A stretch of 64,000 bases of DNA from an uncultured Bacilli bacterium (GCA_934129885.1 CAKOWU010000006.1:1-64000); one strand, 5' to 3'; shown: positions 43,532-54,142, counted from the first letter of the stretch. Numbers and translations: made by a program. Notes: a model not told the origin generated them from the sequence alone.

Positions 43532-45280
43532 ATGAAGAAAGATGAAATGAAGCGTATCATTGATGGCTTAAGCGATTTAATTATGAATCGTTATGAGTTG
43601 TTTTTACATCTTATAGATTTAGAGATTAATGATATTTTTTGGAATGAAGAGTATTATTCTATTGTACAGAAGTTAGGTGTTTTAACGACTAAGGAAGATA
43701 GACTTATTAGTAAATTATCTGATATAACAAGTAATCTTGCGGATGATGATTTATCTTATGAAAGTGAACTTTGTTTTGATTTAGAAATAACTGATGATGT
43801 TCTTCTTAAACGCTTAGATAGTATTTTGATGGAGACGAAGATTAATACAGATGATGAGTTAAATTATGCTTTAGATGATTATGATGACGATGAAGAGTAT
43901 GAATATGATTATTATGATTTGTATGCGGTTATGGCGGAGAAGAAACTTGATTTAGAGTTTTTAGTTGCATTACAAGGAATGATTAATGAAGCATCTGGCG
44001 ATAAAAGGGGTGAGTTAATAGAATTTAAGTATAGGTTTATTTTTGAGAGGAAAAAGGTTAATGATGAGGTAGAAGTTGCTTTATATAATCCCGCTAATGT
44101 ATTAGATATTCCTTTATCTTTGGAGATTGACAATTTTGATGAGGATGAATATAAAGAAGTGGAGAGTTCTATTACCTTTGATATGGTACTTGAATTATTT
44201 AACGATTTACTTGTGGAAAAGCCTGAAGATTTGGCTGGTAAACGTGATTATCTTATATTTTTACTAAAAAAATTAGATGTTATTCATCTGCAAGATATGG
44301 AACAGATGACTGATTTTTGTGATGAAAGCAATGATAATGAGAACGGGTTATGTGTTTCTGATATAAGTAAGATTATTAGAAAGATAATTAATGACAAGGT
44401 TTTTGAGGGTAATATTGAATATAATGAGATATGTGAAGTGCTTGATGATGCAACGATTAACAATATTATTGCAGTTTCTAAAGTTGGAAAATTAATTTTA
44501 GATATTATTGAAGGGCTTACAGATGCAGAAGATAAAGATGAACAATTTAAAAGACTTAGAAGTCTTATGGTGCTTGAAAGAGAAATGCTAGAAAATATAA
44601 ATGCTGATGAATATAATTTGGGCAGGATTATGGATGTTATTGAGAACTATGTTCCTATTTTTATTGGCGAGTTTGATAAAAAAGTAAGTAGAACTTCTTC
44701 TCTTGTAATTAACCGAATGAAAGGTGCAATTAGGAAGATACATGGTTTAGATGATGGACCAACTACACTGGAATTGGAAATGCACTCTATTTTAAAAAAT
44801 AATATGTTAGACACACTTGCTCTTTATTTTAGTTTAATTAATAATATCAATGATGAAGAAGAAAGAAAGATTTATGAGAATGTATATTATCATACTTGGT
44901 TTATGGATTATTCTTTAATGGATGACTTTTTGGTTACGCAAGGGAATGTTTCAAATTTTATTTTGATGGATGATAAATTTTGGGCAGATTTTACGGGTGT
45001 GAGTGATATTGAATATGGTTATGATAAAGATATGAAGTTATTTGAGGTTGGAATTGATATTATTGAGGAAATTGATGAAATGGATTTTGATGATGCATAT
45101 AATGCTCGTTATTTAGAATTTTTAGAGCTTAAACTTAAGAAAATATATGAAAATATTAGTATCGAACATGTTATGGAGTTGAAGGACGCGTTTAATGGTA
45201 TTAATTCTTATAAGAGAGGTAAGTGCAAATTACTGTGCAAATCTGGTAACAAGGTAAAGAAGAATAAAACAGGTAAGTAG
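43532..45280 (+). CDS. Unknown acidic cytoplasmic protein, 582 aa
   Basis: The ATG at 43532 follows AGAGGCGGATTGT. The product is rich in Asp, Glu and Lys (LDDYDDDEEYEYDYYDLYAVM near residue 115) and almost all helical, without membrane segments, signal peptide or recognised domain. The last 20 residues are basic (KRGKCKLLCKSGNKVKKNKTGK). It lies between the deacetylase and a surface-type gene in the same direction. The repeated acidic clusters suggest a protein-binding or scaffold role, but there is no direct evidence. Confidence 0.7.
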   Translation: MKKDEMKRIIDGLSDLIMNRYELFLHLIDLEINDIFWNEEYYSIVQKLGVLTTKEDRLISKLSDITSNLADDDLSYESELCFDLEITDDVLLKRLDSILMETKINTDDELNYALDDYDDDEEYEYDYYDLYAVMAEKKLDLEFLVALQGMINEASGDKRGELIEFKYRFIFERKKVNDEVEVALYNPANVLDIPLSLEIDNFDEDEYKEVESSITFDMVLELFNDLLVEKPEDLAGKRDYLIFLLKKLDVIHLQDMEQMTDFCDESNDNENGLCVSDISKIIRKIINDKVFEGNIEYNEICEVLDDATINNIIAVSKVGKLILDIIEGLTDAEDKDEQFKRLRSLMVLEREMLENINADEYNLGRIMDVIENYVPIFIGEFDKKVSRTSSLVINRMKGAIRKIHGLDDGPTTLELEMHSILKNNMLDTLALYFSLINNINDEEERKIYENVYYHTWFMDYSLMDDFLVTQGNVSNFILMDDKFWADFTGVSDIEYGYDKDMKLFEVGIDIIEEIDEMDFDDAYNARYLEFLELKLKKIYENISIEHVMELKDAFNGINSYKRGKCKLLCKSGNKVKKNKTGK

Positions 45281-45530
45281 ATGTATATTAGAAAAGATTA
45301 AAATGGTAAATACTTCGTTTTTGCATTTTATTCTTTTTTTGTATAATTTGGCGTTTGTGTAGTTATAGGCTCTTGACTGGCATACAAATGTATGGTAAGA
45401 TATGTTTGTAGATTTAAAATGATATGTTGTGCTTTTCAATTTGAAAAATCACAAAAAATAAAAAATTGAAATTTGAAAAAGAAATTTAAAAACTTTTGTT
45501 GTATATTACTAGTGAGGGAGGTAATGTGCA

Positions 45531-46259
45531 ATGTTTATAAATTCTGTGGTAATGTTTTTACTTGCAAAGTTTCATATTATTTTAAATTTGAATGGTACTG
45601 TTATTAATTTAAAGGATAATGGTTTGTATTATGAAAATTCAAGATATGTTTATAAAGGAAGTTCACCTAATAATTACATTTTGTTTAACGAGGAACTTTG
45701 GAGGATTGTGTACATTGATAGTGATTCGATAAAAATAATGAAGAATGACAGTATTGGTGAGTTGGTATTCGATGAAAGCAATAATATATGGCATTCTTCT
45801 TCGCTACGACAGTATTTAAATAATGATTATTACAATTCATTAGATACTCATGATTATATTGTTTCACATAAGTTTGATACTATGGTTTACAGCGGTCAAT
45901 CTTTGGAAGATATGCAAGATGATACAAAAGGTAATTCTATGGTTTCAAATATTGGACTTATTAGTTTAAAGGATTTTTTACTGGCGAATGAGAACTCTAA
46001 ATGTAATAGTGCCGAAAGTTATATTCAAAATAGTTTTTGCAAGGAAACCAATTATATAAACAAAATAATTGGCGGCGATACTGCTTGGTCTATTACTAGT
46101 GATGATGCTTCTGATAATTTGGTGGTATCGCTTGGTAATTATTATTTTGGCGATAGTTTATCTATGTATGAACTTTCTGTATATCCGTCTTTATATTTAA
46201 GCAAGAATATTAAATTTGGCGGAAATGGGACTATGAGTAGTCCTTACTATATAAAATAG
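45531..46259 (+). CDS. Secreted WR(I/V)...GNG..PY-module (DUF6273-like) protein, 242 aa
   Basis: The frame from ATG 45531 (RBS GGGAGGT) has a hydrophobic N-terminus (about 1-22). It then has KGSSPNNYILFNEELWRIVYIDSDSIKIM, a Ser-rich middle (SKCNSAESYIQNSFC) and the C-terminal module YPSLYLSKNIKFGGNGTMSSPYYIK. The same module occurs in the genes at 54743-56125 and 63859-64000 and in the broken gene at 6916. It is probably an exported or membrane-anchored protein, resembling DUF6273 domains. It precedes the DUF2130 gene in the same direction. The function is unknown. Confidence 0.65.
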   Translation: MFINSVVMFLLAKFHIILNLNGTVINLKDNGLYYENSRYVYKGSSPNNYILFNEELWRIVYIDSDSIKIMKNDSIGELVFDESNNIWHSSSLRQYLNNDYYNSLDTHDYIVSHKFDTMVYSGQSLEDMQDDTKGNSMVSNIGLISLKDFLLANENSKCNSAESYIQNSFCKETNYINKIIGGDTAWSITSDDASDNLVVSLGNYYFGDSLSMYELSVYPSLYLSKNIKFGGNGTMSSPYYIK

Positions 46260-46286
46260 TTTTTTATGGTTGAATGGAGGAATAGT

Positions 46287-47588
46287 ATGCATGAACTTAA
46301 ATGCCCTAATTGTGGCAAGGTTTTTAGAATTGATGAGGCTAGTTATGATAAAGTAGTTAAACAGGTTAGAGATGTAGAGTTTGAAAAGGAATTACAACGA
46401 ACAATAATGCAAAGTGATAAAGAGAAAGAGGCTGCGATTAAGATTACTGAAGCAAGGCTTGAGAAAAAAATGGATGCAAGTTTGCACGAAAAGTCTTTAG
46501 AGATTACGGAGTTAAAAAATAAGATTAAGACGATGGAAAGTACAATGAAGTCTGATTTTGAGGTAAGGCTTGCTAAAAGGATTGGTGATAAAGATAAAGA
46601 GATAAGCGAACTTAAAAATCAGCTTAAACTTAATTTGAAAGAGAATGAACTTTCTGTTAAAGAAGCCGTTTCTTCTAAAGATATGGTTATAGAGAGATTA
46701 CAAAATGAAATAAAAAATAGTAATAGTGAGTTTTTACTTAAGGAGAAGTCTATAAAGGAAGGTTATGATGAGAAAATAAGACTTAAGGATGAGCAAATTG
46801 CTTATTATAGGGATTTTAAGGCAAGACAATCTACTAAAATGGTGGGCGAATCTTTGGAACAGCATTGTTTTACGGAATTTAATAGGTATAGGCCATTATT
46901 TAAAAATGCTTATTTTGAAAAAGATAATGATGCGAGAACTGGGTCAAAGGGCGATTTTATTTTTAGAGATTTTGATGACGAGGGGACCGAGGTTGTTTCT
47001 ATTATGTTTGAGATGAAAAATGAGGCTGATAAAACGTCAACCAAACATAAGAATGAAGACTTTTTAAAGGAACTTGATAAAGATAGAAAAGAGAAAAACT
47101 GTGAATATGCGGTACTTGTTTCTTTACTAGAGATGGATAGTGAGTTATATAATGGTGGTATTGTTGATATGTCCCATAAGTATGACAAGATGTATGTTAT
47201 TAGACCGCAGTTCTTTATGTCTTTGATTACTTTAATTAGAAGTGCTTCTTTGAAATCTTTAGATTATAAAAAGGAACTAAAACTTGTACGTAATCAAAAT
47301 ATAGATATTTCTAAATTTGAAGATAATATGAATCAGTTTAAAGAAGGTTTTGCACGTAATTATCGCTTGGCTTCTACTAAATTTAAGAAAGCAATAGAGG
47401 AGATTGATAAGACTATTGATCACCTGCAGAAGACAAAAGATGCATTGCTTTCTAGTGAAAATAATTTAAGACTTGCAAATAATAAGGCTGAGGATTTAAC
47501 TATTAAAAGGCTTACTAAAGATAGCGAGACTATGCAAAAGATGTTTGAAGAGCAAAAACAAAAAAGTGCTGAGAACACGGCTAATTAA
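46287..47588 (+). CDS. DUF2130 (COG4487) coiled-coil protein
   Basis: The 433-residue protein begins MHELKCPNCGKVFRIDEASYDKVVKQVRD, a zinc-ribbon-like start. A long coiled coil (residues 40-190) and a globular DUF2130 part follow (KMVGESLEQHCFTEFNRYRPLFKNAYFEKD, GDFIFRDFDDEGTEVVSIMFEMKNE). Family members are soluble; some are annotated as having a nuclease-like fold, but the activity is not established. ATG 46287 follows GGAGGAATAGT; the ORF extends upstream to 46266 without a better site. Confidence 0.87.
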   Translation: MHELKCPNCGKVFRIDEASYDKVVKQVRDVEFEKELQRTIMQSDKEKEAAIKITEARLEKKMDASLHEKSLEITELKNKIKTMESTMKSDFEVRLAKRIGDKDKEISELKNQLKLNLKENELSVKEAVSSKDMVIERLQNEIKNSNSEFLLKEKSIKEGYDEKIRLKDEQIAYYRDFKARQSTKMVGESLEQHCFTEFNRYRPLFKNAYFEKDNDARTGSKGDFIFRDFDDEGTEVVSIMFEMKNEADKTSTKHKNEDFLKELDKDRKEKNCEYAVLVSLLEMDSELYNGGIVDMSHKYDKMYVIRPQFFMSLITLIRSASLKSLDYKKELKLVRNQNIDISKFEDNMNQFKEGFARNYRLASTKFKKAIEEIDKTIDHLQKTKDALLSSENNLRLANNKAEDLTIKRLTKDSETMQKMFEEQKQKSAENTAN

Positions 47589-47691
47589 AGATGATTCTTT
47601 CCAAATATTTTGTTTTCATATAATAAATCGGACTAGTTATCTTTTGATTATTTTACTTTATCACCTTTGAAAAAAGTATAATAAAAATATC

Positions 47692-47721
47692 TTGAGATAT
47701 ATAGGCTTTGTGTGATATGAT
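47692..47721 (+). promoter_or_regulatory. Candidate promoter of the addB-addA operon
   Basis: TTGAGA at 47692-47697, an 18-bp spacer and TATGAT at 47716-47721, 22 bp before the start. Confidence 0.55.
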
Positions 47722-47743
47722 GTTGATAATAGGAGGTGAAGTT

Positions 47744-50041
47744 ATGATTGATTTACTAAAAGACAATTCTTTAATTATTACAGGAACAAAAGTTAAAGAA
47801 AAATTACTTGGCGGACTTGCTAAAGAACATAAATTACTTAATTTAAAATTTATGACTTTGAATGAATTTACTTCTGAATATTTTGGTACTTATGATGAGC
47901 GGGCTTTATATTTTTTGATTAAGAAATATGGCCTTAATTATGATGTTGCTAAAAAGTATTTAAATAATATATATTATGATGTTCCTTTTTTGAAACAATA
48001 TTATGACGTTCTTATTGAAAATAATTTACTTATTTTTGATGATAGTTTTAAAAAGAGTTTAAATAATATTATGGTAATTGGATATGACAATATTGATACA
48101 TATATAAAAAAGGAACTTGAAAAATATAATACCGAATATATTTCTTTGTATGAAGGAGAGCATACTCCTTTGGTATATGGTTTTTCTATGGCGGAAAACG
48201 AAATTTCTTTTGTGGCGTCTGATATTGCTAGTAAATTAAGAAATGCTGATATAAATGATTTTTATTTGATACTTGGTAATGATAGTTATAATTTTGAGGT
48301 AAAAAGGATTTTTAATTTATATAATTTACCAGTGAATTTTAATATTTCTAAAGGAATATATGGTACTGAAACTTGCAAAAAGTTTATTTATATGTTGGAA
48401 GAGACTAGAAATGTTACTAAAGCGATAGAGGCGATACCACGTAATGATGTATATAATGCGGTTATTGATGTTTTAAATAAATATGTTTTTGTATCTGAAG
48501 TTGATGATGTTTATATTGATATAATAAAGGAAGAACTTAAGCACAAGAATATAGAAGGTATAAAATTAAATAATGCAATCTCAGTTATTAATTTTGATGA
48601 TATCGGCGGAGACGGCTATTATTATGTACTTGGATTTAATCAAGGGGTATATCCTAGGTTATATCATGATGATGATTTGATTAAAGATTTAGATAAGAAA
48701 AGACTTGGCATAAATACTTCTTTAGAAAATCTTAGGTATGAAAAGATTAAAATAACAAATGTTATAAATTCTACTCCTAATTTAGTAATTACTTTTAAAG
48801 AAAAAGATAACTATTTAACTTTTTATCCATCACCACTTATCAAGGAAATGGGGCTTAATGTGATTTTTAACCCTGCTATTTCTTTTGATTATTCAAATAG
48901 ATATAATGAATATTCACTAGCGTTGGCACTTGATAATTTGATTAAATTTAATGAGAAGTCTCCTTCTCTGGATTTGCTTTTGAATAGTTATCCTGATATT
49001 AAATATCAGATATATGACAATAAGTTTTCGGGTGTTAGTTTTGATAATGTAAATAAATTGCTTAAGGGAAAGATGAATTTATCTTATTCTACTATTAATA
49101 ATTATTTTTCGTGTGCTTTTAGATTTTATATTCAAAATGTACTTAAATTAGATCCTTATGAAGAAAAGTTTGCGACTACGGTAGGTAATTTATTTCATTA
49201 TGTATTAAGTCATATGTATGATGATAATTTTGATTTGGAGAAAAGTTATAAGTTTTATTTAAAAGATAAGATTTTGACGGAAAAAGAGAAGTATTTTACC
49301 GATAAGTTATATAGTAATTTAGAGTTTGTTATTGATACTATAAGAAAACAGGAAGAATATTCTAAATTTTCTAAGGTTATGACTGAGCAGAGATTTGAAC
49401 TTGATATGTCATCTAAATTAGCAATTAAATTTGTTGGAGTAGTTGATAAAATAAAATATATGGAAGAAGAAGAAAAGGTGCTGATGGCGATCATTGATTA
49501 TAAGACTGGCCCTGTGCCTGCTACTTTAGATAATATTAATTATGGACTACATTTACAACTACCTGTATATATTTATTTAGTTAAGAATGGTATTCATAAA
49601 GACATTTCTATTGCGGGCTTCTATCTTCAAAAAATATTACAGAACAAAGATATGGATACTGATGATAATGATTTGGCTAAAAAACTTAAATTGGATGGTT
49701 ATACAATTAATAATGAAGATATTATTAAGAAGTTTGATTATAATTATTCATCTAGTGAAGTGATAAAAAGTATGGGCACTACACGAAATGGCTTTTCAAA
49801 ATATGCTAAAGTAATAAGTGAAGATGAGATTGATATTGTTACTGATATTGTTCAAGATAAAATAGGTGAAGTTATTAAAAATATGGAAACTGGTAATTTT
49901 GAGATAAATCCTAAAAGACTTGGGGATAAAATTGTTGGTTGTGATTTTTGTAAGTTCAGAGATTTATGTTATAGAAAAGAAGAGGATATTGTTAATTTAA
50001 TCGATACTAAATTTAAGGATATTGTAAGTAGGAAGGAGTGA
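47744..50041 (+). CDS. addB: AddB-type helicase-nuclease subunit, short form
   Basis: The 765-residue protein is shorter than the usual 1100-1200 of AddB. Its C-terminal part is a PD-(D/E)xK nuclease (LFHYVLSHMYD, then AIIDYKTGPVPATLDNINYGLHLQLPVYIYL). A Cys set, CAFRFYI upstream and CDFCKFRDLCYR at the end, matches the AddB iron-sulfur cluster. The N-terminal region has no intact Walker A, as expected for AddB. AddAB processes double-strand ends for recombination. It overlaps neither gene but ends 4 bp before addA. ATG 47744 follows AGGAGGTGAAGTT. Confidence 0.87.
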   Translation: MIDLLKDNSLIITGTKVKEKLLGGLAKEHKLLNLKFMTLNEFTSEYFGTYDERALYFLIKKYGLNYDVAKKYLNNIYYDVPFLKQYYDVLIENNLLIFDDSFKKSLNNIMVIGYDNIDTYIKKELEKYNTEYISLYEGEHTPLVYGFSMAENEISFVASDIASKLRNADINDFYLILGNDSYNFEVKRIFNLYNLPVNFNISKGIYGTETCKKFIYMLEETRNVTKAIEAIPRNDVYNAVIDVLNKYVFVSEVDDVYIDIIKEELKHKNIEGIKLNNAISVINFDDIGGDGYYYVLGFNQGVYPRLYHDDDLIKDLDKKRLGINTSLENLRYEKIKITNVINSTPNLVITFKEKDNYLTFYPSPLIKEMGLNVIFNPAISFDYSNRYNEYSLALALDNLIKFNEKSPSLDLLLNSYPDIKYQIYDNKFSGVSFDNVNKLLKGKMNLSYSTINNYFSCAFRFYIQNVLKLDPYEEKFATTVGNLFHYVLSHMYDDNFDLEKSYKFYLKDKILTEKEKYFTDKLYSNLEFVIDTIRKQEEYSKFSKVMTEQRFELDMSSKLAIKFVGVVDKIKYMEEEEKVLMAIIDYKTGPVPATLDNINYGLHLQLPVYIYLVKNGIHKDISIAGFYLQKILQNKDMDTDDNDLAKKLKLDGYTINNEDIIKKFDYNYSSSEVIKSMGTTRNGFSKYAKVISEDEIDIVTDIVQDKIGEVIKNMETGNFEINPKRLGDKIVGCDFCKFRDLCYRKEEDIVNLIDTKFKDIVSRKE

Positions 50042-50045
50042 GATA

Positions 50046-53000
50046 ATGCCTAAATGGACAGAAGAACAAAGCCTAGCAATTCATGAAAAGGGTAAAAATA
50101 TTATTGTTTCGGCAGGGGCAGGTTCAGGGAAGACAGCGGTTTTATCTGAAAGGGTTCTTACGCATGTTATGAACGGTATGCATATTGATGAGATGCTTAT
50201 TTTAACGTTTACTAATGCGGCAGCGGCGGAAATGAAGGAACGTATTAGAAAAAAGATAAGTGAAGTTTCAGAGCTAAAGGATGAACTTGATAAGGTTGAT
50301 ATTGCTTATATAACTACGTTTGATGCTTTTGCGTTATCTTTGGTAAAAAAATATAATCATTTACTTAATATTTCTGATAAAATTACTATTACTCCTTCTA
50401 GTATAATTGATTTAAAAAGGAAAGAGATACTTAACGACATTTTTGATACGAAGTATAAAAATAAAGATGAAAAATTTTTGAAACTTATTAATGATTTTTG
50501 TTTGAAGGATGATAAAGAAGTATTTACATCTATTTTAAAAATTAATGCTCAATTAGATAATAAATTTGACAAGACAGAATATTTGAATACTTATGTTGAT
50601 AAGTATTATGATAGTGATTACGTTAATAATATAATAAATGAATATGTTGCTTTAATACGTAGTAAAGTTAATGGAATTCAGTCACTTATTAAAAACTTAT
50701 CTTGTTATGTTGATTACAATTATATTGAAAAATTAAATGAGGCACTTTTTCCATTATTTAATGCTGAAAGTTATGAGGATTATAGAAATAATTGTAAAGT
50801 TAAAATGCTGCCTATACCAAGAGGGAGTGATGAGACTGCTAAAACAATAAAGAAACAAATTCCAACAGAACTTAAGGCTATAGAGGAACTTACGGCTTAT
50901 GAAAATATAGAGGAAATTATATCTTCTATTATGTCTACTAAAGATTATGTTATAGCAATTATTGATTTGATAAAATTATTGGATGAGAGAGTAAGAAAAT
51001 TTAAACTGGCTAACAGTGCTTATGAGTTTACAGATATATCTATGATGGCTATAAAAATTCTTATGGAAAATGAAGATGTTAGAAATGAAATGAAAGGTCA
51101 GTATAAAGAAATATTAATCGACGAGTATCAAGATACTAATGATCTGCAAGATTTATTTATATCTCAAATAGAAAATAATAATGTTTACATGGTTGGTGAT
51201 ATAAAGCAGTCTATATATCGTTTTAGGAATGCTAATCCATTACTTTTTAAAAATAAGTATGACAGTTATAGTAAAGGCGTTTCTGGTTATAAGATAGATT
51301 TAAATAAGAATTTTAGATCACGAAAAGATGTTACTGAAAATATAAATTTGATTTTTAATCAAATTATGAGTAATTCTATTGGTGGGGCTGATTATTTGGC
51401 TTCTCACCAAATGGTGTTTGGTAATACTTCTTATAATGAAGTTAATACGGAAAATTATCAAATGGAAATTTTAAATTATGAAAAACCAAAAGATAAACAA
51501 TTTTCAGATGTTGAGATGGAAATTTTTATAATTGCGAATGATATAAAAAGTAAGATTAATTCTGGTTATGAGATTATGGATAAAGATACGTTAAAGAAAC
51601 GAAAGGTAACTTATGATGATTTTGTTATTTTAATGGATCGTGGCACTAATTTCGGATTATATAAAAAAGTATTTGAATATATGAATATTCCTCTTACTAT
51701 TTATAGAGATACTAATGTTTCGGATTCTTCGGATATTCATATTATTAAAAATATTTATAATTTAATTATTAATATTAATAATTTTGATATTAATTTTAAG
51801 TATTCATTTATGGCTATTGCAAGAAGTTATTTGTTTGCGTATAGTGATGATGAAATTTTATCAATTATTAATTCAAATGGATATAAAGAAACTGATATTT
51901 ATAAAAAGTCTTCTACTATTGCGAATTCTCTTGATGTTTTAAGTAATACTGAAGTTTATGATAAAATTATTGATTATTTTGATTTTTATGACAAAATTAT
52001 AAATGTTGGTGATGTTCATAATCATTTGGTTACCTTGGAATCTATTGGTAAAATTGCTAAAGATGCAGAGGCATTTGGATATAGTCCTAGAGAGTTTTTA
52101 GATTATCTTTGTGATGTTTCTGATGAAGGGTTATCTATAAAATTATCTCTTAATAAAGATAGTGGTAATTCTGTAAAGATAATGACGATACATACATCTA
52201 AAGGTCTTGAGTATCATGTATGTTATTTTAGCGGTTTATCTAAATCATTTAATATTGATGATTTAAAGGGTAAATTTATGTATTCTAATCATTATGGTAT
52301 TATTACTCCGTATTTTGATGAAGGGGCACACACTAGTGTTTTAAAAAAATTAGTTAAACAGAAATATATACATGAAGAAATATCAGAGAAACTTAGGCTA
52401 TTTTATGTGGCTTTGACAAGGGCTAGGGAAAAGATGATACTGATAACTTCGCTAAAGGAAAATGTTTTATCTTATAAAGATGAAGGCGTTATTGATGAAG
52501 AGACAAGACTTAAGTACAGATCTTTTATAGATATGCTTAATTCTGTTTATCCATCACTTACTAATTATATTAAGGAAATTGATATATCAACTTTAGGTTT
52601 AACTAAAGATTATAATTTTAAAAAAGAGGTTTCTTTGAATAGAGACTTTAATACACTTCAAAAAGTTGTTCCGTTAGAATATAAAAATACTTCTACTGTT
52701 ATAGAAAGTGCGAGGTTTTCTAAAAATGAACATGTTTTATATTCTGCGGAGGATAAGAAAAATATAGATTTAGGTTTGAAATTACATTCTTTATTTGAAA
52801 ATATTGATTTATTAAATCCTGATTATACTGGTATTTCAGATTTTTATAAGGATAAAATACAAGGATTTATTGATACGGGCATTTTAGATAATTGTTTAAA
52901 ATTATACAAGGAATATGAATTCATTTATATTTATAATGATAAAAAATATCATGGTTTTATTGATTTGCTTATAGAATATGATGATTATTATACAATTGTG

Positions 53001-53144
53001 GATTATAAACTTAAAAATACTACCTCTGATGCTTATAAAAAACAACTAAATGGGTATAAAGAATATATTGGTTCTTTAACTGGTAAGCCTGTTAAGACTT
53101 ATTTATATTCTATTTTAGATAATACTTTAACAGAAATAGATTAG
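50046..53144 (+). CDS. addA: AddA helicase-nuclease subunit
   Basis: The 1032-residue UvrD-type helicase has Q-motif WTEEQSLAIHE, Walker A VSAGAGSGKTAVLSERVL, IDEYQDTNDLQ (Walker B), GDIKQSIYRFRNANP (III), KIMTIHTSKGLEYHVCYF and LRLFYVALTRAREKM (V/VI). A C-terminal PD-(D/E)xK nuclease follows (LHSLFENID, then YHGFIDLLIEYDDYYTIVDYKLKN). With AddB it resects double-strand breaks. The RBS GGAGTGAGATA overlaps the addB stop. The TGA stop of addB here is genuine. Confidence 0.95.
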   Translation: MPKWTEEQSLAIHEKGKNIIVSAGAGSGKTAVLSERVLTHVMNGMHIDEMLILTFTNAAAAEMKERIRKKISEVSELKDELDKVDIAYITTFDAFALSLVKKYNHLLNISDKITITPSSIIDLKRKEILNDIFDTKYKNKDEKFLKLINDFCLKDDKEVFTSILKINAQLDNKFDKTEYLNTYVDKYYDSDYVNNIINEYVALIRSKVNGIQSLIKNLSCYVDYNYIEKLNEALFPLFNAESYEDYRNNCKVKMLPIPRGSDETAKTIKKQIPTELKAIEELTAYENIEEIISSIMSTKDYVIAIIDLIKLLDERVRKFKLANSAYEFTDISMMAIKILMENEDVRNEMKGQYKEILIDEYQDTNDLQDLFISQIENNNVYMVGDIKQSIYRFRNANPLLFKNKYDSYSKGVSGYKIDLNKNFRSRKDVTENINLIFNQIMSNSIGGADYLASHQMVFGNTSYNEVNTENYQMEILNYEKPKDKQFSDVEMEIFIIANDIKSKINSGYEIMDKDTLKKRKVTYDDFVILMDRGTNFGLYKKVFEYMNIPLTIYRDTNVSDSSDIHIIKNIYNLIININNFDINFKYSFMAIARSYLFAYSDDEILSIINSNGYKETDIYKKSSTIANSLDVLSNTEVYDKIIDYFDFYDKIINVGDVHNHLVTLESIGKIAKDAEAFGYSPREFLDYLCDVSDEGLSIKLSLNKDSGNSVKIMTIHTSKGLEYHVCYFSGLSKSFNIDDLKGKFMYSNHYGIITPYFDEGAHTSVLKKLVKQKYIHEEISEKLRLFYVALTRAREKMILITSLKENVLSYKDEGVIDEETRLKYRSFIDMLNSVYPSLTNYIKEIDISTLGLTKDYNFKKEVSLNRDFNTLQKVVPLEYKNTSTVIESARFSKNEHVLYSAEDKKNIDLGLKLHSLFENIDLLNPDYTGISDFYKDKIQGFIDTGILDNCLKLYKEYEFIYIYNDKKYHGFIDLLIEYDDYYTIVDYKLKNTTSDAYKKQLNGYKEYIGSLTGKPVKTYLYSILDNTLTEID

Positions 53145-53165
53145 GTGCTTTATGCACTTTTTTTC
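53143..53165 (+). terminator. Terminator after addA
   Basis: AGGTGC, loop TTTAT, GCACTT and a run of Ts, starting inside the stop codon. Confidence 0.7.
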
Positions 53166-53198
53166 TTTGGGACAATACAATAATATGGGTGTTTTGAT

Positions 53199-54095
53199 GT
53201 GAAGAAGTTGTTTGTTATTATGATTATGCTTTTCAGTTTTAAAATAAGTGCTTTGGCTTCTGTTTATGATATGGTTAGGTATAATAGCTGTCTTATAGAC
53301 AAACCTATATCAAATAGTGACTTATTAGATAAGAAACATGAAATAGATAAATGGATAGATGAAAACAATTATATGATTTCGGTAAAATATGAAGATATTA
53401 TTACAGGGTTTAGTTATGAATATGCTTCTGATAAAGTGTATTATGGGGCCTCACTTATAAAAATTCTTGATGCTTTATATTTGATAGAGAGGGCAACTTC
53501 TGATAAGATTAATTTAGATACTGAAACCGTTAAATATACTTCTAATTATATAAGACCATTTAGTAAAGGGATGAAAAAGCGTATGATAACAGAAGAGGTA
53601 AGTTTGAGAGATTTAATTTATTACGCAGTAAAGTATTCAGATAATACAGCCCATTTAATGCTTATAGATTATATCGGTTTTAATAATTTGAAAGAATATG
53701 GCATGAGTTTAGGAGGTAAAGTTCTTTTATCTACTAGTGATAAATTTGGTAATCAAACGGCAGAAGATATGAATAAATATTTACTTAGAGCTTATGAGAT
53801 TATTAAACGTAATGATAAATATGGTAAGTTTTTAAAAGATATTATGGACAATGATGAACGGAATTCTTTTAATAATGGTAATTTAAAAATACATCATAAG
53901 TATGGTGCATATGGAAACAATTATCATGACGTTGGTCTTAATTTGATGGATAATCATCCATACGTGATTTCTATTTTTACATTATATGAAGGTAGACAGT
54001 ATAAAGACGTTATTCAAAAAGTACACTCTAAAATAATTGAGTTACATACTTCGTTTTGGTGTAGGCGTAAATACCAATGTTATAAAAAATTTTAA
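53199..54095 (+). CDS. Class A beta-lactamase-like serine hydrolase
   Basis: The 298-residue protein has a signal-like N-terminus (FVIMIMLFSFKISALAS). It carries the SxxK motif in YYGASLIKILDALYLIERA, the SDN motif in VKYSDNTAHLMLIDYIG, and HKYGAYG in place of the KTG box. This is the class A beta-lactamase/penicillin-interacting fold. With HKYG instead of K(T/S)G, activity on antibiotics is uncertain; a wall-related peptidase or esterase is as likely. The start is GTG 53199. It is followed by the CIRCE-controlled hsp20 gene. Confidence 0.8.
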   Translation: MKKLFVIMIMLFSFKISALASVYDMVRYNSCLIDKPISNSDLLDKKHEIDKWIDENNYMISVKYEDIITGFSYEYASDKVYYGASLIKILDALYLIERATSDKINLDTETVKYTSNYIRPFSKGMKKRMITEEVSLRDLIYYAVKYSDNTAHLMLIDYIGFNNLKEYGMSLGGKVLLSTSDKFGNQTAEDMNKYLLRAYEIIKRNDKYGKFLKDIMDNDERNSFNNGNLKIHHKYGAYGNNYHDVGLNLMDNHPYVISIFTLYEGRQYKDVIQKVHSKIIELHTSFWCRRKYQCYKKF

Positions 54096-54099
54096 CAAA

Positions 54100-54142
54100 T
54101 TAGCACTTAACTGTTGACAGTGCTAAAAAAAGGTTATATAAT
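54100..54142 (+). promoter_or_regulatory. CIRCE-like operator overlapping a sigma-A promoter (hsp20)
   Basis: TTAGCACTT-N9-CAGTGCTAA at 54100-54126 has the 9-9-9 geometry of CIRCE, the HrcA operator (consensus TTAGCACTC-N9-GAGTGCTAA), with one altered base in each inner arm. TTGACA at 54114-54119 and TATAAT at 54137-54142 (17-bp spacer) form a perfect promoter that the bound repressor would cover. Confidence 0.85.

Noticed and set aside
47744..53144. A novel defence helicase-nuclease pair
   Set aside because: Motifs and gene order fit AddB and AddA; only the short AddB is unusual.
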